Part shown: one piece after another, positions 1 to 8,577 of the stretch
Layout: each line of letters begins with the position of its first letter
Numbering within the stretch: position 1 is the stretch's first letter
Assembly: GCA_002344975.1 (NCBI GenBank)
Contig: DDUV01000094.1
Span: 17,396 to 81,395 of the forward strand
Source: Saprospiraceae bacterium UBA2329
GTDB lineage: Bacteria > Bacteroidota > Bacteroidia > Chitinophagales > Saprospiraceae
Direction of reading: 5' to 3'
DNA length: 64,000 nt
Program-made: the position numbers and the translations under genes
The notes under the pieces: generated by a model
What the model was told of the DNA's origin: nothing
Databases searched by the model: none
The model's input: the letters and a program-made list of their open reading frames with translations, nothing else

Positions 1-69
1 TATTTTTTTATCGCCCCTAAGCGCGGAAACAACCACGTTTGACCCTTTTTCTTTTCCACCGCCCGGCAT
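1..69 (-). CDS. Partial CDS downstream of dabB, unknown
   Basis: An ATG at 69-67 overlaps the TGA stop of dabB (71-69) in a TGATG arrangement, and the frame stays open to the window edge for 23 codons. It begins Met-Pro-Gly-Gly-Gly-Lys and is rich in Gly and Lys. The stop/start overlap is typical of translationally coupled genes, so this is probably the next gene of the SulP-DabA-DabB operon. Too little is visible to assign a function. Confidence 0.5.
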   Translation of the reverse strand, partial: MPGGGKEKGSNVVVSALRGDKKI

Positions 70-1961
70 CACGACGAGCGATAAGCGATCTCGTGGTAAG
101 TCTTTTCGTGCGGCCCCAGAAACAAGCGCGCATAAATGCGATACACCGCCAGCCCGTCCAGAATCAAAGTCAGCCCGATCATGGCAGCCAGTAGGTATTG
201 GTTTTGATGCACATGCCCCAAAATGAGGTCTTCACCGATGAACGTAGGCGTAATGGGAAACCCTATCAGGCCCAGACCCGCAATCAGAAAAGCCACAGAC
301 AGGCGCGGCCGCTCGTAGGAATGCCCCTGAAAACGATCCAGCATGGTGCTCTCGCCGCTTTTTTCCAAAATATAAAATGTCCGGTACCCGATTGCTGCCG
401 AAATAGAAATGCCGCTGTAAAAAAGCAGTACCTGTGCAGGGTCGAATTGTTCGTTGTATGCAATAGCAAGCCCCACAAACAACTGACTGACAATGACCAG
501 CGACCAGGCATTGCGGGCCTCGTTGCGCTTTACGAAAGCTTTGATAATCATCAGCAAACTAATGAAAGCCAAGGCTGTGGGCAGCCATCTCAACAGCATC
601 TGCGGCAATTCTTCCCGTTGAAAAACCAACACGACGCCGGCTACATAAAGCGGCACAAAAATCCAGACCGCCATGCGGGCCGTCATAAAGGTGATGCTGT
701 TACCGATCATTTTTAAGGGCATCCAAAGCAAGCGATACATGAGCGTGTCCAAATTCCACTCTTTGAGGCTCAGCATATATACCGTCACTTTCAGCTTTTC
801 CCAAAAAGTGTCGGCTTTCTGATGTTGCGGAGGCGTGAAATGAAAAAACTGATCGTGTATGAGGTAGCTGAGCACGGAGGGCGAGACGAGCAGTTGGTAA
901 GTGCGCAAAAATGCGTTGCCCGCAAAGTGAAACAAGGCCAGCGTGTGCCAGCCCAGGGCCACTTCCACCACCATAATGCCGATTTGGGCAATGGAGGAAT
1001 AGGCGATCTGGGTTTTTACGGTGGCCTGCACCCTGGCTACGAGGGTAGCAACAACGCTGGTGGCAATACCCGTGAACGCCAGCAATACCAAAAACCAGGT
1101 GCTGGTATGCCACAGTGGATAGGTGCGGATGAGCAAAAAGATGCCTATGTGAACCGACAAAGAGCCGTAAAAAATGGCGCTGGAAGAGGTAGGGCCTTCC
1201 ATGGCGCGGGGCAGCCAGGAGGAAAACGGAAGTTGTGCCGATTTGACCATAGCCACCACATAGAAGGCCATCGGAATGGTGATCTCAAATACGGTGCCGA
1301 AAATCAACGGCGTATCGGCAGGCATCAGGTTGTTCAAATCAAAAAAGGTGATGCTCTTGTGAAAATAATGGTGGCACAACCAGATAGCATACAACAAAAA
1401 CACGTCGGCAACCCGGTACAACGACACCACCTTAAGCGCATTTTTGACTGGCAAATAGCGGTCTCTGTAATAGGCTATCAAAAAGAAAGACGAGACCCCG
1501 ATGATCTCCCAGCCGATGAGCAGCGTCTCGAAATTGCCCGCAAACAGAATGGTCGTCAGACCTGAATAAAAGAACAGGATATTGTTGAAAAATCGCTTGT
1601 AGCCCTTTTCCCGGTGAATATAAAAGCGACTGAACATCAGTACCATAAAGGTGAGAATAACCGTGACGCTGAAATAAACCGCCGTGGTGCGGTCAAAAAA
1701 CAGGTCAATGGTAAAATGCGCGCTTCGGGCTTCGTACAGGTCGAAACCTTTCCAGTGCAGGTCCTCGAAACCGGCCATTCCCCAGCCAATCAACAACGCG
1801 ACCAACAGCGCAAAATGCGTGAGTACCACGCCGGCAGCTATTCTGAAAATAGGCTTCTCCTGTTGGTTGCTCGGTATCAGGCTCAACAAAAAGCCGGCCA
1901 GCGGCACGATGAGAAAAAATGGAAGTAAATGATGCATACAGCATGGTTTTGTAGTAATCAA
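69..1961 (-). CDS. dabB: DabB, NuoL-like proton-channel subunit of DAB carbon pump
   Basis: A 630-residue polytopic membrane protein of the proton-antiporter family that includes NuoL, MrpA and DabB. The characteristic conserved stretch with Lys240, reading KSAQLPFSSWLP, followed by an AMEGPTSSSA segment, corresponds to the proton-pathway Lys and loop of NuoL. No other complex I genes are nearby; instead dabA lies 29 bases upstream on the same strand, which is the arrangement of the DAB (DABs accumulate bicarbonate) system. In that system DabB couples cation flow to the vectorial hydration of CO2 by DabA at the inner membrane. The DAB assignment therefore rests on context; alone the protein would be called NuoL-like. 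Its TGA overlaps the start of the next frame. Confidence 0.88.
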   Translation of the reverse strand: MITTKPCCMHHLLPFFLIVPLAGFLLSLIPSNQQEKPIFRIAAGVVLTHFALLVALLIGWGMAGFEDLHWKGFDLYEARSAHFTIDLFFDRTTAVYFSVTVILTFMVLMFSRFYIHREKGYKRFFNNILFFYSGLTTILFAGNFETLLIGWEIIGVSSFFLIAYYRDRYLPVKNALKVVSLYRVADVFLLYAIWLCHHYFHKSITFFDLNNLMPADTPLIFGTVFEITIPMAFYVVAMVKSAQLPFSSWLPRAMEGPTSSSAIFYGSLSVHIGIFLLIRTYPLWHTSTWFLVLLAFTGIATSVVATLVARVQATVKTQIAYSSIAQIGIMVVEVALGWHTLALFHFAGNAFLRTYQLLVSPSVLSYLIHDQFFHFTPPQHQKADTFWEKLKVTVYMLSLKEWNLDTLMYRLLWMPLKMIGNSITFMTARMAVWIFVPLYVAGVVLVFQREELPQMLLRWLPTALAFISLLMIIKAFVKRNEARNAWSLVIVSQLFVGLAIAYNEQFDPAQVLLFYSGISISAAIGYRTFYILEKSGESTMLDRFQGHSYERPRLSVAFLIAGLGLIGFPITPTFIGEDLILGHVHQNQYLLAAMIGLTLILDGLAVYRIYARLFLGPHEKTYHEIAYRSS

Positions 1962-1990
1962 AAAGAGTGCACGGAAGAACGCCGGATGGC

Positions 1991-4546
1991 CTATTCGGTC
2001 AAAATATGCACGGGCAAGTTCTCTTGCGTTGCATCCACTATGTAGTTGGTTTCCATCTCTTTAGCAGATTCCAACAGGTAATGAACATCGTCGGCGCGCT
2101 CCACGCTTTCTTTGACCGGCTTGTACAGATAGAAAGCCTCGTTTTTGAAGTAGTAAAAATCGTTCGTGTCCGGGTGGATGGCCACCAAATGCACCCATTC
2201 GTCTTTGAACCAATCGTACAAATCATCCTGAGCGCCAATGGTTTTCAGCACTACGTCGGGGTAATGCTCGACCAGAATCAACAGGCGGACGGGATCGTGT
2301 ACCTCAATCATCTGAAGCGGCAGGCCGGGACGCAGGTCGCCGTCGCTGCTGTTGGCCACGCCTATCAGTCCCATGACGTTGTGCGGCAGTTTGGTGCCCG
2401 CGCCGAGTTTGTAGTTGTCTACTCTGGAAAAATAGTACTCCAGATTGATGCCCCCGCAAACAATCGGCAGCGGCCGGATGACATTGAGCAAGAGCCGTCC
2501 ATCTGGGTCGGTGCGGTAATCGTAGGAGTTCATAAAAGCGCGGCGGTCAAAAAACAGCCCTTTGGTAAGGCCGCGATGCCCCACAAAACAAAGCGCGTTG
2601 GTACCATGCCCCAGTTCGGGGCGCGGCTCGAAGTAGGAGACCGACCGGCGGCGAATGGCTTCCCGCACCTTTTTGATGTCGGCCTGCGTATCAATGGAGG
2701 CGAAGCGGCGCGAGCGCTCTTTGGCATTCAGGTTGAGAGCTTCTTCAAAAGCATTTTGGTGTTGCTCGTGCGCTTTCGCCAACTGCTGAGGCAATACATC
2801 GGCATCGTAAAAAGCAATTTCATCGGCTGCCGTGTCGTGCAGGGCGCCCACAAACCGGGTGCCGGCAGGAATGTGCATTCCTCTGGCACTGAGTAGCTCC
2901 CGCACTTTTGCATGGTTGGCCATGAAGGCAAATACCCGGGCGTTGACCGCCCCCGGTCGCCCGCTGCATGCGCCGCAGTCGTGCGCGCCGTGATGCGGGT
3001 TGTTGGCGCTGCTCGAACCGTGCCCCACCATGTAAACGATGCGCGCAAAACGCTCTGCCATCCCAATGCCGCGCAAGAGGTTTTCGACGCGGTCGGCCAT
3101 TTCTGTCACGGTGAAGCCAAGTTGCAGGCCGTTTTCCATGGTCGGCGGGTCGGCGCTTTCTATCTGCAACTCCGCGTCCATATTCATGTGCGCGAAGGCA
3201 TCGGAAATAGCCGGGCTCATTTTGGGCCGGAACAAATCCAAAAACAGTTTTACCGCCGCCCACAATCCCAGCGACAGCGTAATGACAAAGCCCTGCAACA
3301 TGGTGTGCGAGCGCTTGGTGTAGAGGAGTTCCCGCTTGCGATGATGAGGCCCCGTTTCTTTTTCTTTGATGAGGTACTTGGGCGTGACGGGCGCCGGACA
3401 CAGTTTTTCGTAAAACTTGCCCCCGGAAGGCTGGAAGAAAAATTCTACGCCGAAAAAACCAGGCGCGCCCAGCGTTTCACTGCGCTTGTCCACCATTTCT
3501 ATGTGGCGCCGTAGGGAGTCTTCCCGCTCGTCTATGCAAAAAATGGCCTGAAACGAAACGTCTTTAATGTCTTCGTCTGTCTGCGATTGAAAGCCCTTGA
3601 GGTGTTGCAGGCCGGCCAGTACTTCGTCGTAGTAACTCCACTCAAAAGCATCCTGCCAGATCATCAGCACTTCGTGAAACTCGGAAATGGCAGCCTCCGC
3701 AAACAAATCCATCGGTTCGGCCTGTGCCACCAAAGCCAAGGGTTGCCATTTTTCTGTCCCCAGAGCGCGGTCCAGGGCATCTATTTCCATAATCAGCTCC
3801 AAGTGGATCAGTTCGCGCAAGGAGATATTTTTGGCGTATAACAGGCTTTCGGGGCGGTGTTCTACGGTGGCCACCATGCCCGACCAGCCGCGATGTGCAA
3901 ATTGCTGATCGAACAGGTATTGCTCGAAAAAGGCTTCATCGCCCGCTACTATTTTCAAGAGGTCGGCCAATTCCAGAGATGAATCCATCAGTAGTTTCCT
4001 GGCCCGTTTGCCGTGAATGAAGCCGGCAAAACTGTTTTGCTCCAAAGTGCGGATGGCTCCCAACAGGCCTTTTTCTTCAAATGGAAAATTCCACAGCGCA
4101 ACGCCCTGATCCAAAAAGCTGCACAGGATGCGAAACAGGAGCGGCTGCACCAAATTGTCTAAATCAATGTGGTAGTGGCTCTTCCACAACGCCCGCAGTC
4201 GCCCTATGCGCGGCTCTATGTTGTAGTCGTACTGCTGCTGAAGCGCCTTTTGCAGCCAGGCATCCAAGTGCTGTTCACCTTTTCGCTCTTTGATGACACT
4301 TTCCAAAATTTCCCGCCGGATGCGGTTGATTTTATAGAGCTTTCGGAATTCGTTCAGTTGTATGGTCACCTGAAATCCGAACATTTTGGATGCCTTGAAA
4401 ATGGCATCATAAAATTTTTGATCCTGAAAAGCGTGCAGCGAATTGTGATGCACGAAATCTTTCAGCGGCGTTTGCGAGGGCAGGTAATGCTCCAATTGGT
4501 GCAAAACGTGTGCCTCGTTGAATATACGCGATGAATGTTTCTCCAT
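1991..4546 (-). CDS. dabA: DabA, carbonic-anhydrase-like subunit of DAB carbon pump (DUF2309)
   Basis: An 851-residue protein of the DUF2309 family, known as DabA. In characterised DabA a zinc site resembling beta-carbonic anhydrase is built by Cys-x-Asp plus a His and a Cys 15 residues apart. All are present: Cys337 and Asp339 in FCIDERED, and His509 with Cys524 in the segment from GHGSSS to HDCGAC. The spacing is exactly conserved, so the protein should be active. It is peripheral to the inner membrane and works with DabB to turn CO2 into bicarbonate in the cytoplasm in one direction. The gene sits between a SulP transporter (62 bases away) and dabB. Length is in the normal range for the family. 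Confidence 0.93.
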   Translation of the reverse strand: MEKHSSRIFNEAHVLHQLEHYLPSQTPLKDFVHHNSLHAFQDQKFYDAIFKASKMFGFQVTIQLNEFRKLYKINRIRREILESVIKERKGEQHLDAWLQKALQQQYDYNIEPRIGRLRALWKSHYHIDLDNLVQPLLFRILCSFLDQGVALWNFPFEEKGLLGAIRTLEQNSFAGFIHGKRARKLLMDSSLELADLLKIVAGDEAFFEQYLFDQQFAHRGWSGMVATVEHRPESLLYAKNISLRELIHLELIMEIDALDRALGTEKWQPLALVAQAEPMDLFAEAAISEFHEVLMIWQDAFEWSYYDEVLAGLQHLKGFQSQTDEDIKDVSFQAIFCIDEREDSLRRHIEMVDKRSETLGAPGFFGVEFFFQPSGGKFYEKLCPAPVTPKYLIKEKETGPHHRKRELLYTKRSHTMLQGFVITLSLGLWAAVKLFLDLFRPKMSPAISDAFAHMNMDAELQIESADPPTMENGLQLGFTVTEMADRVENLLRGIGMAERFARIVYMVGHGSSSANNPHHGAHDCGACSGRPGAVNARVFAFMANHAKVRELLSARGMHIPAGTRFVGALHDTAADEIAFYDADVLPQQLAKAHEQHQNAFEEALNLNAKERSRRFASIDTQADIKKVREAIRRRSVSYFEPRPELGHGTNALCFVGHRGLTKGLFFDRRAFMNSYDYRTDPDGRLLLNVIRPLPIVCGGINLEYYFSRVDNYKLGAGTKLPHNVMGLIGVANSSDGDLRPGLPLQMIEVHDPVRLLILVEHYPDVVLKTIGAQDDLYDWFKDEWVHLVAIHPDTNDFYYFKNEAFYLYKPVKESVERADDVHYLLESAKEMETNYIVDATQENLPVHILTE

Positions 4547-4608
4547 CTTGTTGGAATGTATTTTAATTGCGTAATCGGCCTCGTAGTCATGTACTATCCG
4601 GCGCCTTT

Positions 4609-6216
4609 TCAGGCGGAGGTCGTATGTCTTTTTTTGCGTGCCGCCAGATCGTGTTTAGAGAGCGCTTTATGGTCGTCTATGCCGATGATCTTCACCGTAC
4701 CGCCTGCTGCCACATAATCGTGTTCAAAGTGGTGGAGGTTTTCCATCACAGAGTGATCCACCAATTTTGTATTCGATAGATCAATGGTGAGGTGCATGCC
4801 TTGTGGAATGGCATCCAACTTGCCCTTGATACCCAACCAATTGGTGAAAACCGCAGATTTTTCAATTTCTACCAAATAGTTGTCGTCCTCAAACGAAACA
4901 CTGACCGGCGATTTGAACAATGACCGGATCGGAAGGCCGTTGGCTACATGAATGATGATTTTTAATGCCATACCGGCAGCAATGCCCACCAACAGGTCTT
5001 CGTACAAAGTGATGATGATGGTGACCAAAAAAATGGCCAGTTGCTCCTTCCCGATTTTGAAAATATGCGCGAACTCTCTGGGATGCGCCAATTTGATGCC
5101 CACCGTGATCAGCATGGCGGCCAATGCGGTATTGGGAATCATCTCAATGTAGCGCGCCGCGAACAGCACAAACACCAGTATGAAAAAGCCGTGAAAGAAA
5201 TTGGCCCAGCGTGTTTTAGCGCCGTTTGCCACATTGTTGGAACTACGCGCCACCTCCGAGATCATAGGCATTCCGCCCAATATGCCGGCCAGGGTGTTGC
5301 CGATGCCCACAGCAATCAAATCTTTATTGGTGTCCGATTTGCGCTTGTAGGGGTCCATCATATCTATAGCCTTCACGGTCAGCAAGGATTCCAGCGTGCC
5401 CACCAAGGCAAACATGACGACGTATTTGATAAAAAGCCCCGGTTGTGAAAACCCGTCAAAACTGACATTCACCTTCACTACTTCCAGTAAATTGCCGATA
5501 TGAACTAAGGCATAAGTCGGCTCCGTGTGCTGAAAATCCATGATGAGCTGCGCTGGAACTGCGATGAGCAATACCACTAAGGGCGCCGGAATTTTTTTGA
5601 GAAAAGGCACTGTATTGTTGTGCCAACTGGTCATCACCCACAAGCTGATGACGCCGATGACGGTGGCCTTCGGGTCTATATGAGATAAGAAAAAGGGAAT
5701 TTCGGCCAGCAATTCCAATGGTTCTTTGCCTTTGGTCAGGGCCGGGTCAATGTCTAACAGCACCGGTATTTGCTTGGCAATGATGATGATGCCGATGGCC
5801 GCCAACATGCCGTGTATGGCTGAAAGAGGAAATACATCGGCTAACTTGCCTAATTTGAAAACGCCAAACAGGATTTGAATGACGCCGGCTATCACAATAG
5901 CGCCTAATGCCATTTTCCAACCTGTCTCGCCCCCGCCGAAATCTGTGACCGCCCCGGCTACAATGACGATCAAACCCGCCGCCGGGCCTTTGATGGTCAG
6001 CCGCGATCCGGCCAAAAAACTCACGACCAAGCCGCCGATGATGGCCGTCAGAAGTCCTGTAATAGGTGGAAAATCTGAGGCTTTGGCAATGCCCAAACTC
6101 AGGGGAAGCGCCAATAAAAAAACAATGAATCCTGAAATGGCGTCTGTGGCGCCATGCGCTTTGAGGCCCGCCAGGCCGTCTGCCGGGAGGGTCTTTTTTT
6201 CTGTATTTTGTTGCAT
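4609..6216 (-). CDS. SulP family inorganic anion transporter with STAS domain
   Basis: A 535-residue transporter with 10 to 12 hydrophobic helices (about residues 25-420) followed by a STAS domain (about 430-520). The N-terminal half has the SulP signature region starting GFIVFLLALPLSLGIA. Substrates of the family include sulfate, bicarbonate and other anions. Its place directly upstream of dabA-dabB, with 62 bases between, argues for bicarbonate rather than sulfate (inference; BicA of cyanobacteria is a SulP bicarbonate carrier). The STAS segment LVDHSVMENL keeps a Ser at the position that is often regulatory. Confidence 0.88.
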   Translation of the reverse strand: MQQNTEKKTLPADGLAGLKAHGATDAISGFIVFLLALPLSLGIAKASDFPPITGLLTAIIGGLVVSFLAGSRLTIKGPAAGLIVIVAGAVTDFGGGETGWKMALGAIVIAGVIQILFGVFKLGKLADVFPLSAIHGMLAAIGIIIIAKQIPVLLDIDPALTKGKEPLELLAEIPFFLSHIDPKATVIGVISLWVMTSWHNNTVPFLKKIPAPLVVLLIAVPAQLIMDFQHTEPTYALVHIGNLLEVVKVNVSFDGFSQPGLFIKYVVMFALVGTLESLLTVKAIDMMDPYKRKSDTNKDLIAVGIGNTLAGILGGMPMISEVARSSNNVANGAKTRWANFFHGFFILVFVLFAARYIEMIPNTALAAMLITVGIKLAHPREFAHIFKIGKEQLAIFLVTIIITLYEDLLVGIAAGMALKIIIHVANGLPIRSLFKSPVSVSFEDDNYLVEIEKSAVFTNWLGIKGKLDAIPQGMHLTIDLSNTKLVDHSVMENLHHFEHDYVAAGGTVKIIGIDDHKALSKHDLAARKKRHTTSA

Positions 6217-6369
6217 GGTTGAATCTGTCTTTCCGGCAATACAGAGGAAACGTGTTGCCGTTTTTACTCAATTACATGGTTCACGCGACGAGCGCACAAG
6301 CGTACCGCCTGCGGACGGAAGCCGGGAGAAGCCATCGCCCTCCCGTCGTCATCTTCCCGGTCTTAGCGA

Positions 6370-6753
6370 CTACGGAAGAAATGCCTTGAACGCGTGGAAC
6401 AGAATGTAAAAGGGACGACCGACCAAGGTGCCGAGCAGATGGGCGGCACGGTCGGTAATAGATTGAAAAACAGAATCGTAGAATGAATGCAGGGGTAAAG
6501 GCTGTCCTATTGCCGGCAAGCCCTGTTGAACGAACGCTATATCGTCGGCGCCGCCGGAATCGTGGCGCCAATGATCGGGATGGTCTTCTTCGCTTCGCTC
6601 CTCAATGCTTTCTTTTTCTATGCAGAAAAATTTTTCGGCCTCCTCTTCATCCAAAGGATTGTGGAAAACACTGGGAAGCTGCAATGGAAAAGAGCCGGCT
6701 TCGTTGAACAACGTAAGCGCAGCAATCAATAATAATGACACTATTCTCTCCAC
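6370..6753 (-). CDS. Small exported protein of unknown function
   Basis: A 127-residue frame that I do not recognise. It starts with a good signal peptide (positively charged start, then LLLIAALTLFNEAGS), followed by an acidic middle part with several Glu-Glu pairs and one Cys, then a hydrophobic, aromatic C-terminal end. It is the first gene after a well-formed TAnnTTTG promoter at 6783-6814 and lies 153 bases upstream of the SulP gene on the same strand, so it probably heads the SulP-DabAB transcription unit. The frames opposite it have poor composition. It may be lineage-specific. Confidence 0.6.
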   Translation of the reverse strand: MERIVSLLLIAALTLFNEAGSFPLQLPSVFHNPLDEEEAEKFFCIEKESIEERSEEDHPDHWRHDSGGADDIAFVQQGLPAIGQPLPLHSFYDSVFQSITDRAAHLLGTLVGRPFYILFHAFKAFLP

Positions 6754-6782
6754 TGCCGGTCAATTGAAATCGTAATCGGCGG

Positions 6783-6814
6783 CAAAGGTAGCAGGGCTAC
6801 ATCGGAAATTCCAA
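6783..6814 (-). promoter_or_regulatory. Promoter of the SulP-DabAB operon
   Basis: On the minus strand TACCTTTG (6790-6783) matches the Bacteroidota -7 box TAnnTTTG, with TTG at 6814-6812 and a 21-base spacer. It lies 29 bases upstream of the exported-protein start at 6753 and would drive that gene, sulP, dabA and dabB. Confidence 0.65.
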
Positions 6815-6840
6815 GTATTTTTTGCAAACAGGATGTTAAT

Positions 6841-7929
6841 TCAGGCAGGCACTTCCTCTTCCTGAAACACGCCCACGGGCACTACCCAGCCATGCGTATC
6901 CTCGAAACGACCGGAGCGCAAGCCGTCAATATGGTCTTTCACCCAGCGGCTGATTTTGCGGCCTTCTACCGGCGGCAGCTCCATCAGTAGTTCATCGTAT
7001 TGAATATGAGATACATGCGACACTACGGCAGCCGTGCCCGCGCCGAAAACCTCCTCTAATGTGCCGGCTTTGTAGGCAGCTACCAACTCGTCTATGGTGA
7101 TGCGGCGTACCTCCACCGGGTAGCCCTCTTCGCGCAGCAGCGTGATGATGCTGTCGCGGGTGATGCCCTTGAGGATGGCCCCGTCGGTGACCGGCGTGAT
7201 CGTTACTCCGTTGATGACGAAGAAAATATTCATGGTGCCCACCTCCTGAATGTACTTGAACTCCGGCGATTCGAGCCACATGACCTGATCGAAACCTTTT
7301 TCCTGAGCCATTTTGGTGGGAAGCATGGCGCCCGCGTAATTGCCGGCCGCCTTGGCCTCGCCCGTGCTGCCGTTCACTGCGCGCACAAAGTGGTTTTCGG
7401 CCATCAGGCGCACTGGTTTGGGGTAGTAAGGACCTACCGGGCCGGTCATGATGATGAATTTGTATTTGGCAGAGGGCCGCACGCCGATGAACTCGTCATT
7501 GGCAAACATCAGCGGGCGAAGGTACAGGGCGCTGCCTTCCTGCGGCGGAATCCAGTCGGCATCCACACCGACGAGCATGTCCAAGCCTTGCAAAAACAGC
7601 GATTCCGGTATTTCGGGCATACACATACGGCGTGCCGAAGCGTTCATACGGGCGGCGTGCATTTCCGGGCGGAACAGCATGGGTTGGCCGTCGAGCGTCT
7701 TGGTGGCTTTCATGCCCTCAAATATGGACTGCCCGTAATGCAGGCCCATGCAGGCCGGGTGTATGGAGAAATTGGCAAACGGCTCAATGCGCGGATTTAC
7801 CCAGTTTTCGCCGTCGAAATCAGCGATGAAAATGTGATCGGAGAAATGACGACCGAAAGGAATGTTGTTGAAATCCACTCCGCCGAGTTTGGAATTTTCG
7901 GTCTTAGTCAGGCTGATTGTATATTTCAT
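6841..7929 (-). CDS. ilvE: Branched-chain amino acid aminotransferase
   Basis: Class IV PLP-dependent aminotransferase of 362 residues. It interconverts leucine, isoleucine and valine with their 2-oxo acids using glutamate/2-oxoglutarate in the cytoplasm. The PLP lysine is Lys193 in GEAKAAGNYAG, and the glycine-rich GAGTAAVVS segment that binds the PLP phosphate is near the C-terminus. The frame is open to 7974, but the ATG at 7929 is chosen because the promoter TACTTTTG (7951-7944) lies inside the longer version and the family normally begins near here. No other ilv genes are adjacent. Confidence 0.93.
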   Translation of the reverse strand: MKYTISLTKTENSKLGGVDFNNIPFGRHFSDHIFIADFDGENWVNPRIEPFANFSIHPACMGLHYGQSIFEGMKATKTLDGQPMLFRPEMHAARMNASARRMCMPEIPESLFLQGLDMLVGVDADWIPPQEGSALYLRPLMFANDEFIGVRPSAKYKFIIMTGPVGPYYPKPVRLMAENHFVRAVNGSTGEAKAAGNYAGAMLPTKMAQEKGFDQVMWLESPEFKYIQEVGTMNIFFVINGVTITPVTDGAILKGITRDSIITLLREEGYPVEVRRITIDELVAAYKAGTLEEVFGAGTAAVVSHVSHIQYDELLMELPPVEGRKISRWVKDHIDGLRSGRFEDTHGWVVPVGVFQEEEVPA

Positions 7930-7943
7930 GACGCGGTTTTGTG

Positions 7944-7974
7944 CAAAAGTACATACTTTTACCTTTATAACCAA
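7944..7974 (-). promoter_or_regulatory. ilvE promoter
   Basis: Minus strand TTG (7974-7972), 20-base spacer, TACTTTTG (7951-7944). The predicted start of transcription falls only about 10 bases before the ATG at 7929, giving a very short leader and excluding the upstream start codon at 7974. Confidence 0.7.
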
Positions 7975-8065
7975 GAATGCAGATGATAATTTTAAAAACA
8001 GTCTGATTTTGGGTGTTTTTTAGACTTTAATTTGTCAATGCTTTGTATTGCTAATCTTTATTCTG

Positions 8066-8515
8066 ATGAATGTCTTGTTGGAATTTGAAATAACCGATCT
8101 TCCCGATGCCGATGCAAATATGTTGAACCGGCAGGGAGACAATGCGCGCGGCATTCTGGTAGTGACGGAAGCGGTGGAAGACCCCGCGCTGAAGCCTTTT
8201 TTGGAAAGAATACTGAGAGGCGTTCAGATCGAACTCGACCGGGACGCGCTCTGGCTTTCGCCGGAACCGGGCGCCACTGTGCCGCCTTTATCCACCTTGA
8301 TGCGCCATGCCGCCTTCGATACGGTGCTGGTATTCGGGTACGAACCGGCTCAACTGGGGCTTCAGATCAATTGGCAACACTACGCCCCGATTCCTTTTTT
8401 GGGCAAAACCCTCCTGTTCAGCCACTCGCTGCCGCTCATCATGGAAGAACGCAACCGCAACGAAAAAACCTATTCGGGGCCGCTGTGGGCTGCGGTGAAA
8501 CATATTTTCGCGTGA
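8066..8515 (+). CDS. Conserved small protein upstream of glyS, unknown
   Basis: 149 residues from the ATG at 8066 (a TTG at 8048 in the same frame is less likely). No signal peptide or membrane helix. It has an alternating hydrophobic pattern (GILVVTEAVED, FDTVLVFGYEP) suggesting an alpha/beta fold, and ends in a PLWAAVKHIF helix. The general pattern recalls the small psi-like clamp-loader subunits found in this phylum, but that is only an impression and no key motif confirms it. Ends 62 bases before glyS, which has its own promoter. Confidence 0.7.
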   Translation: MNVLLEFEITDLPDADANMLNRQGDNARGILVVTEAVEDPALKPFLERILRGVQIELDRDALWLSPEPGATVPPLSTLMRHAAFDTVLVFGYEPAQLGLQINWQHYAPIPFLGKTLLFSHSLPLIMEERNRNEKTYSGPLWAAVKHIFA

Positions 8516-8535
8516 GGTTAATTCCCCGAATACCC

Positions 8536-8543
8536 TATCTTTG
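8536..8543 (+). promoter_or_regulatory. glyS promoter -7 box
   Basis: TATCTTTG matches TAnnTTTG and lies 34 bases before the glyS ATG at 8578. No convincing TTG was seen at the -33 distance. It supports starting glyS at 8578 and not at the upstream ATG at 8371. Confidence 0.55.
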
Positions 8544-8577
8544 CGGCCTGTTTTTCATCGCATTAAACACAAAAATC

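Noticed and set aside
69..1961. NuoL of respiratory complex I
   Set aside because: No other nuo gene is adjacent and the gene directly follows dabA, so DabB is preferred.
7930..7974. Longer N-terminus for the aminotransferase
   Set aside because: The region contains a consensus promoter whose start point lies downstream of the upstream ATG.
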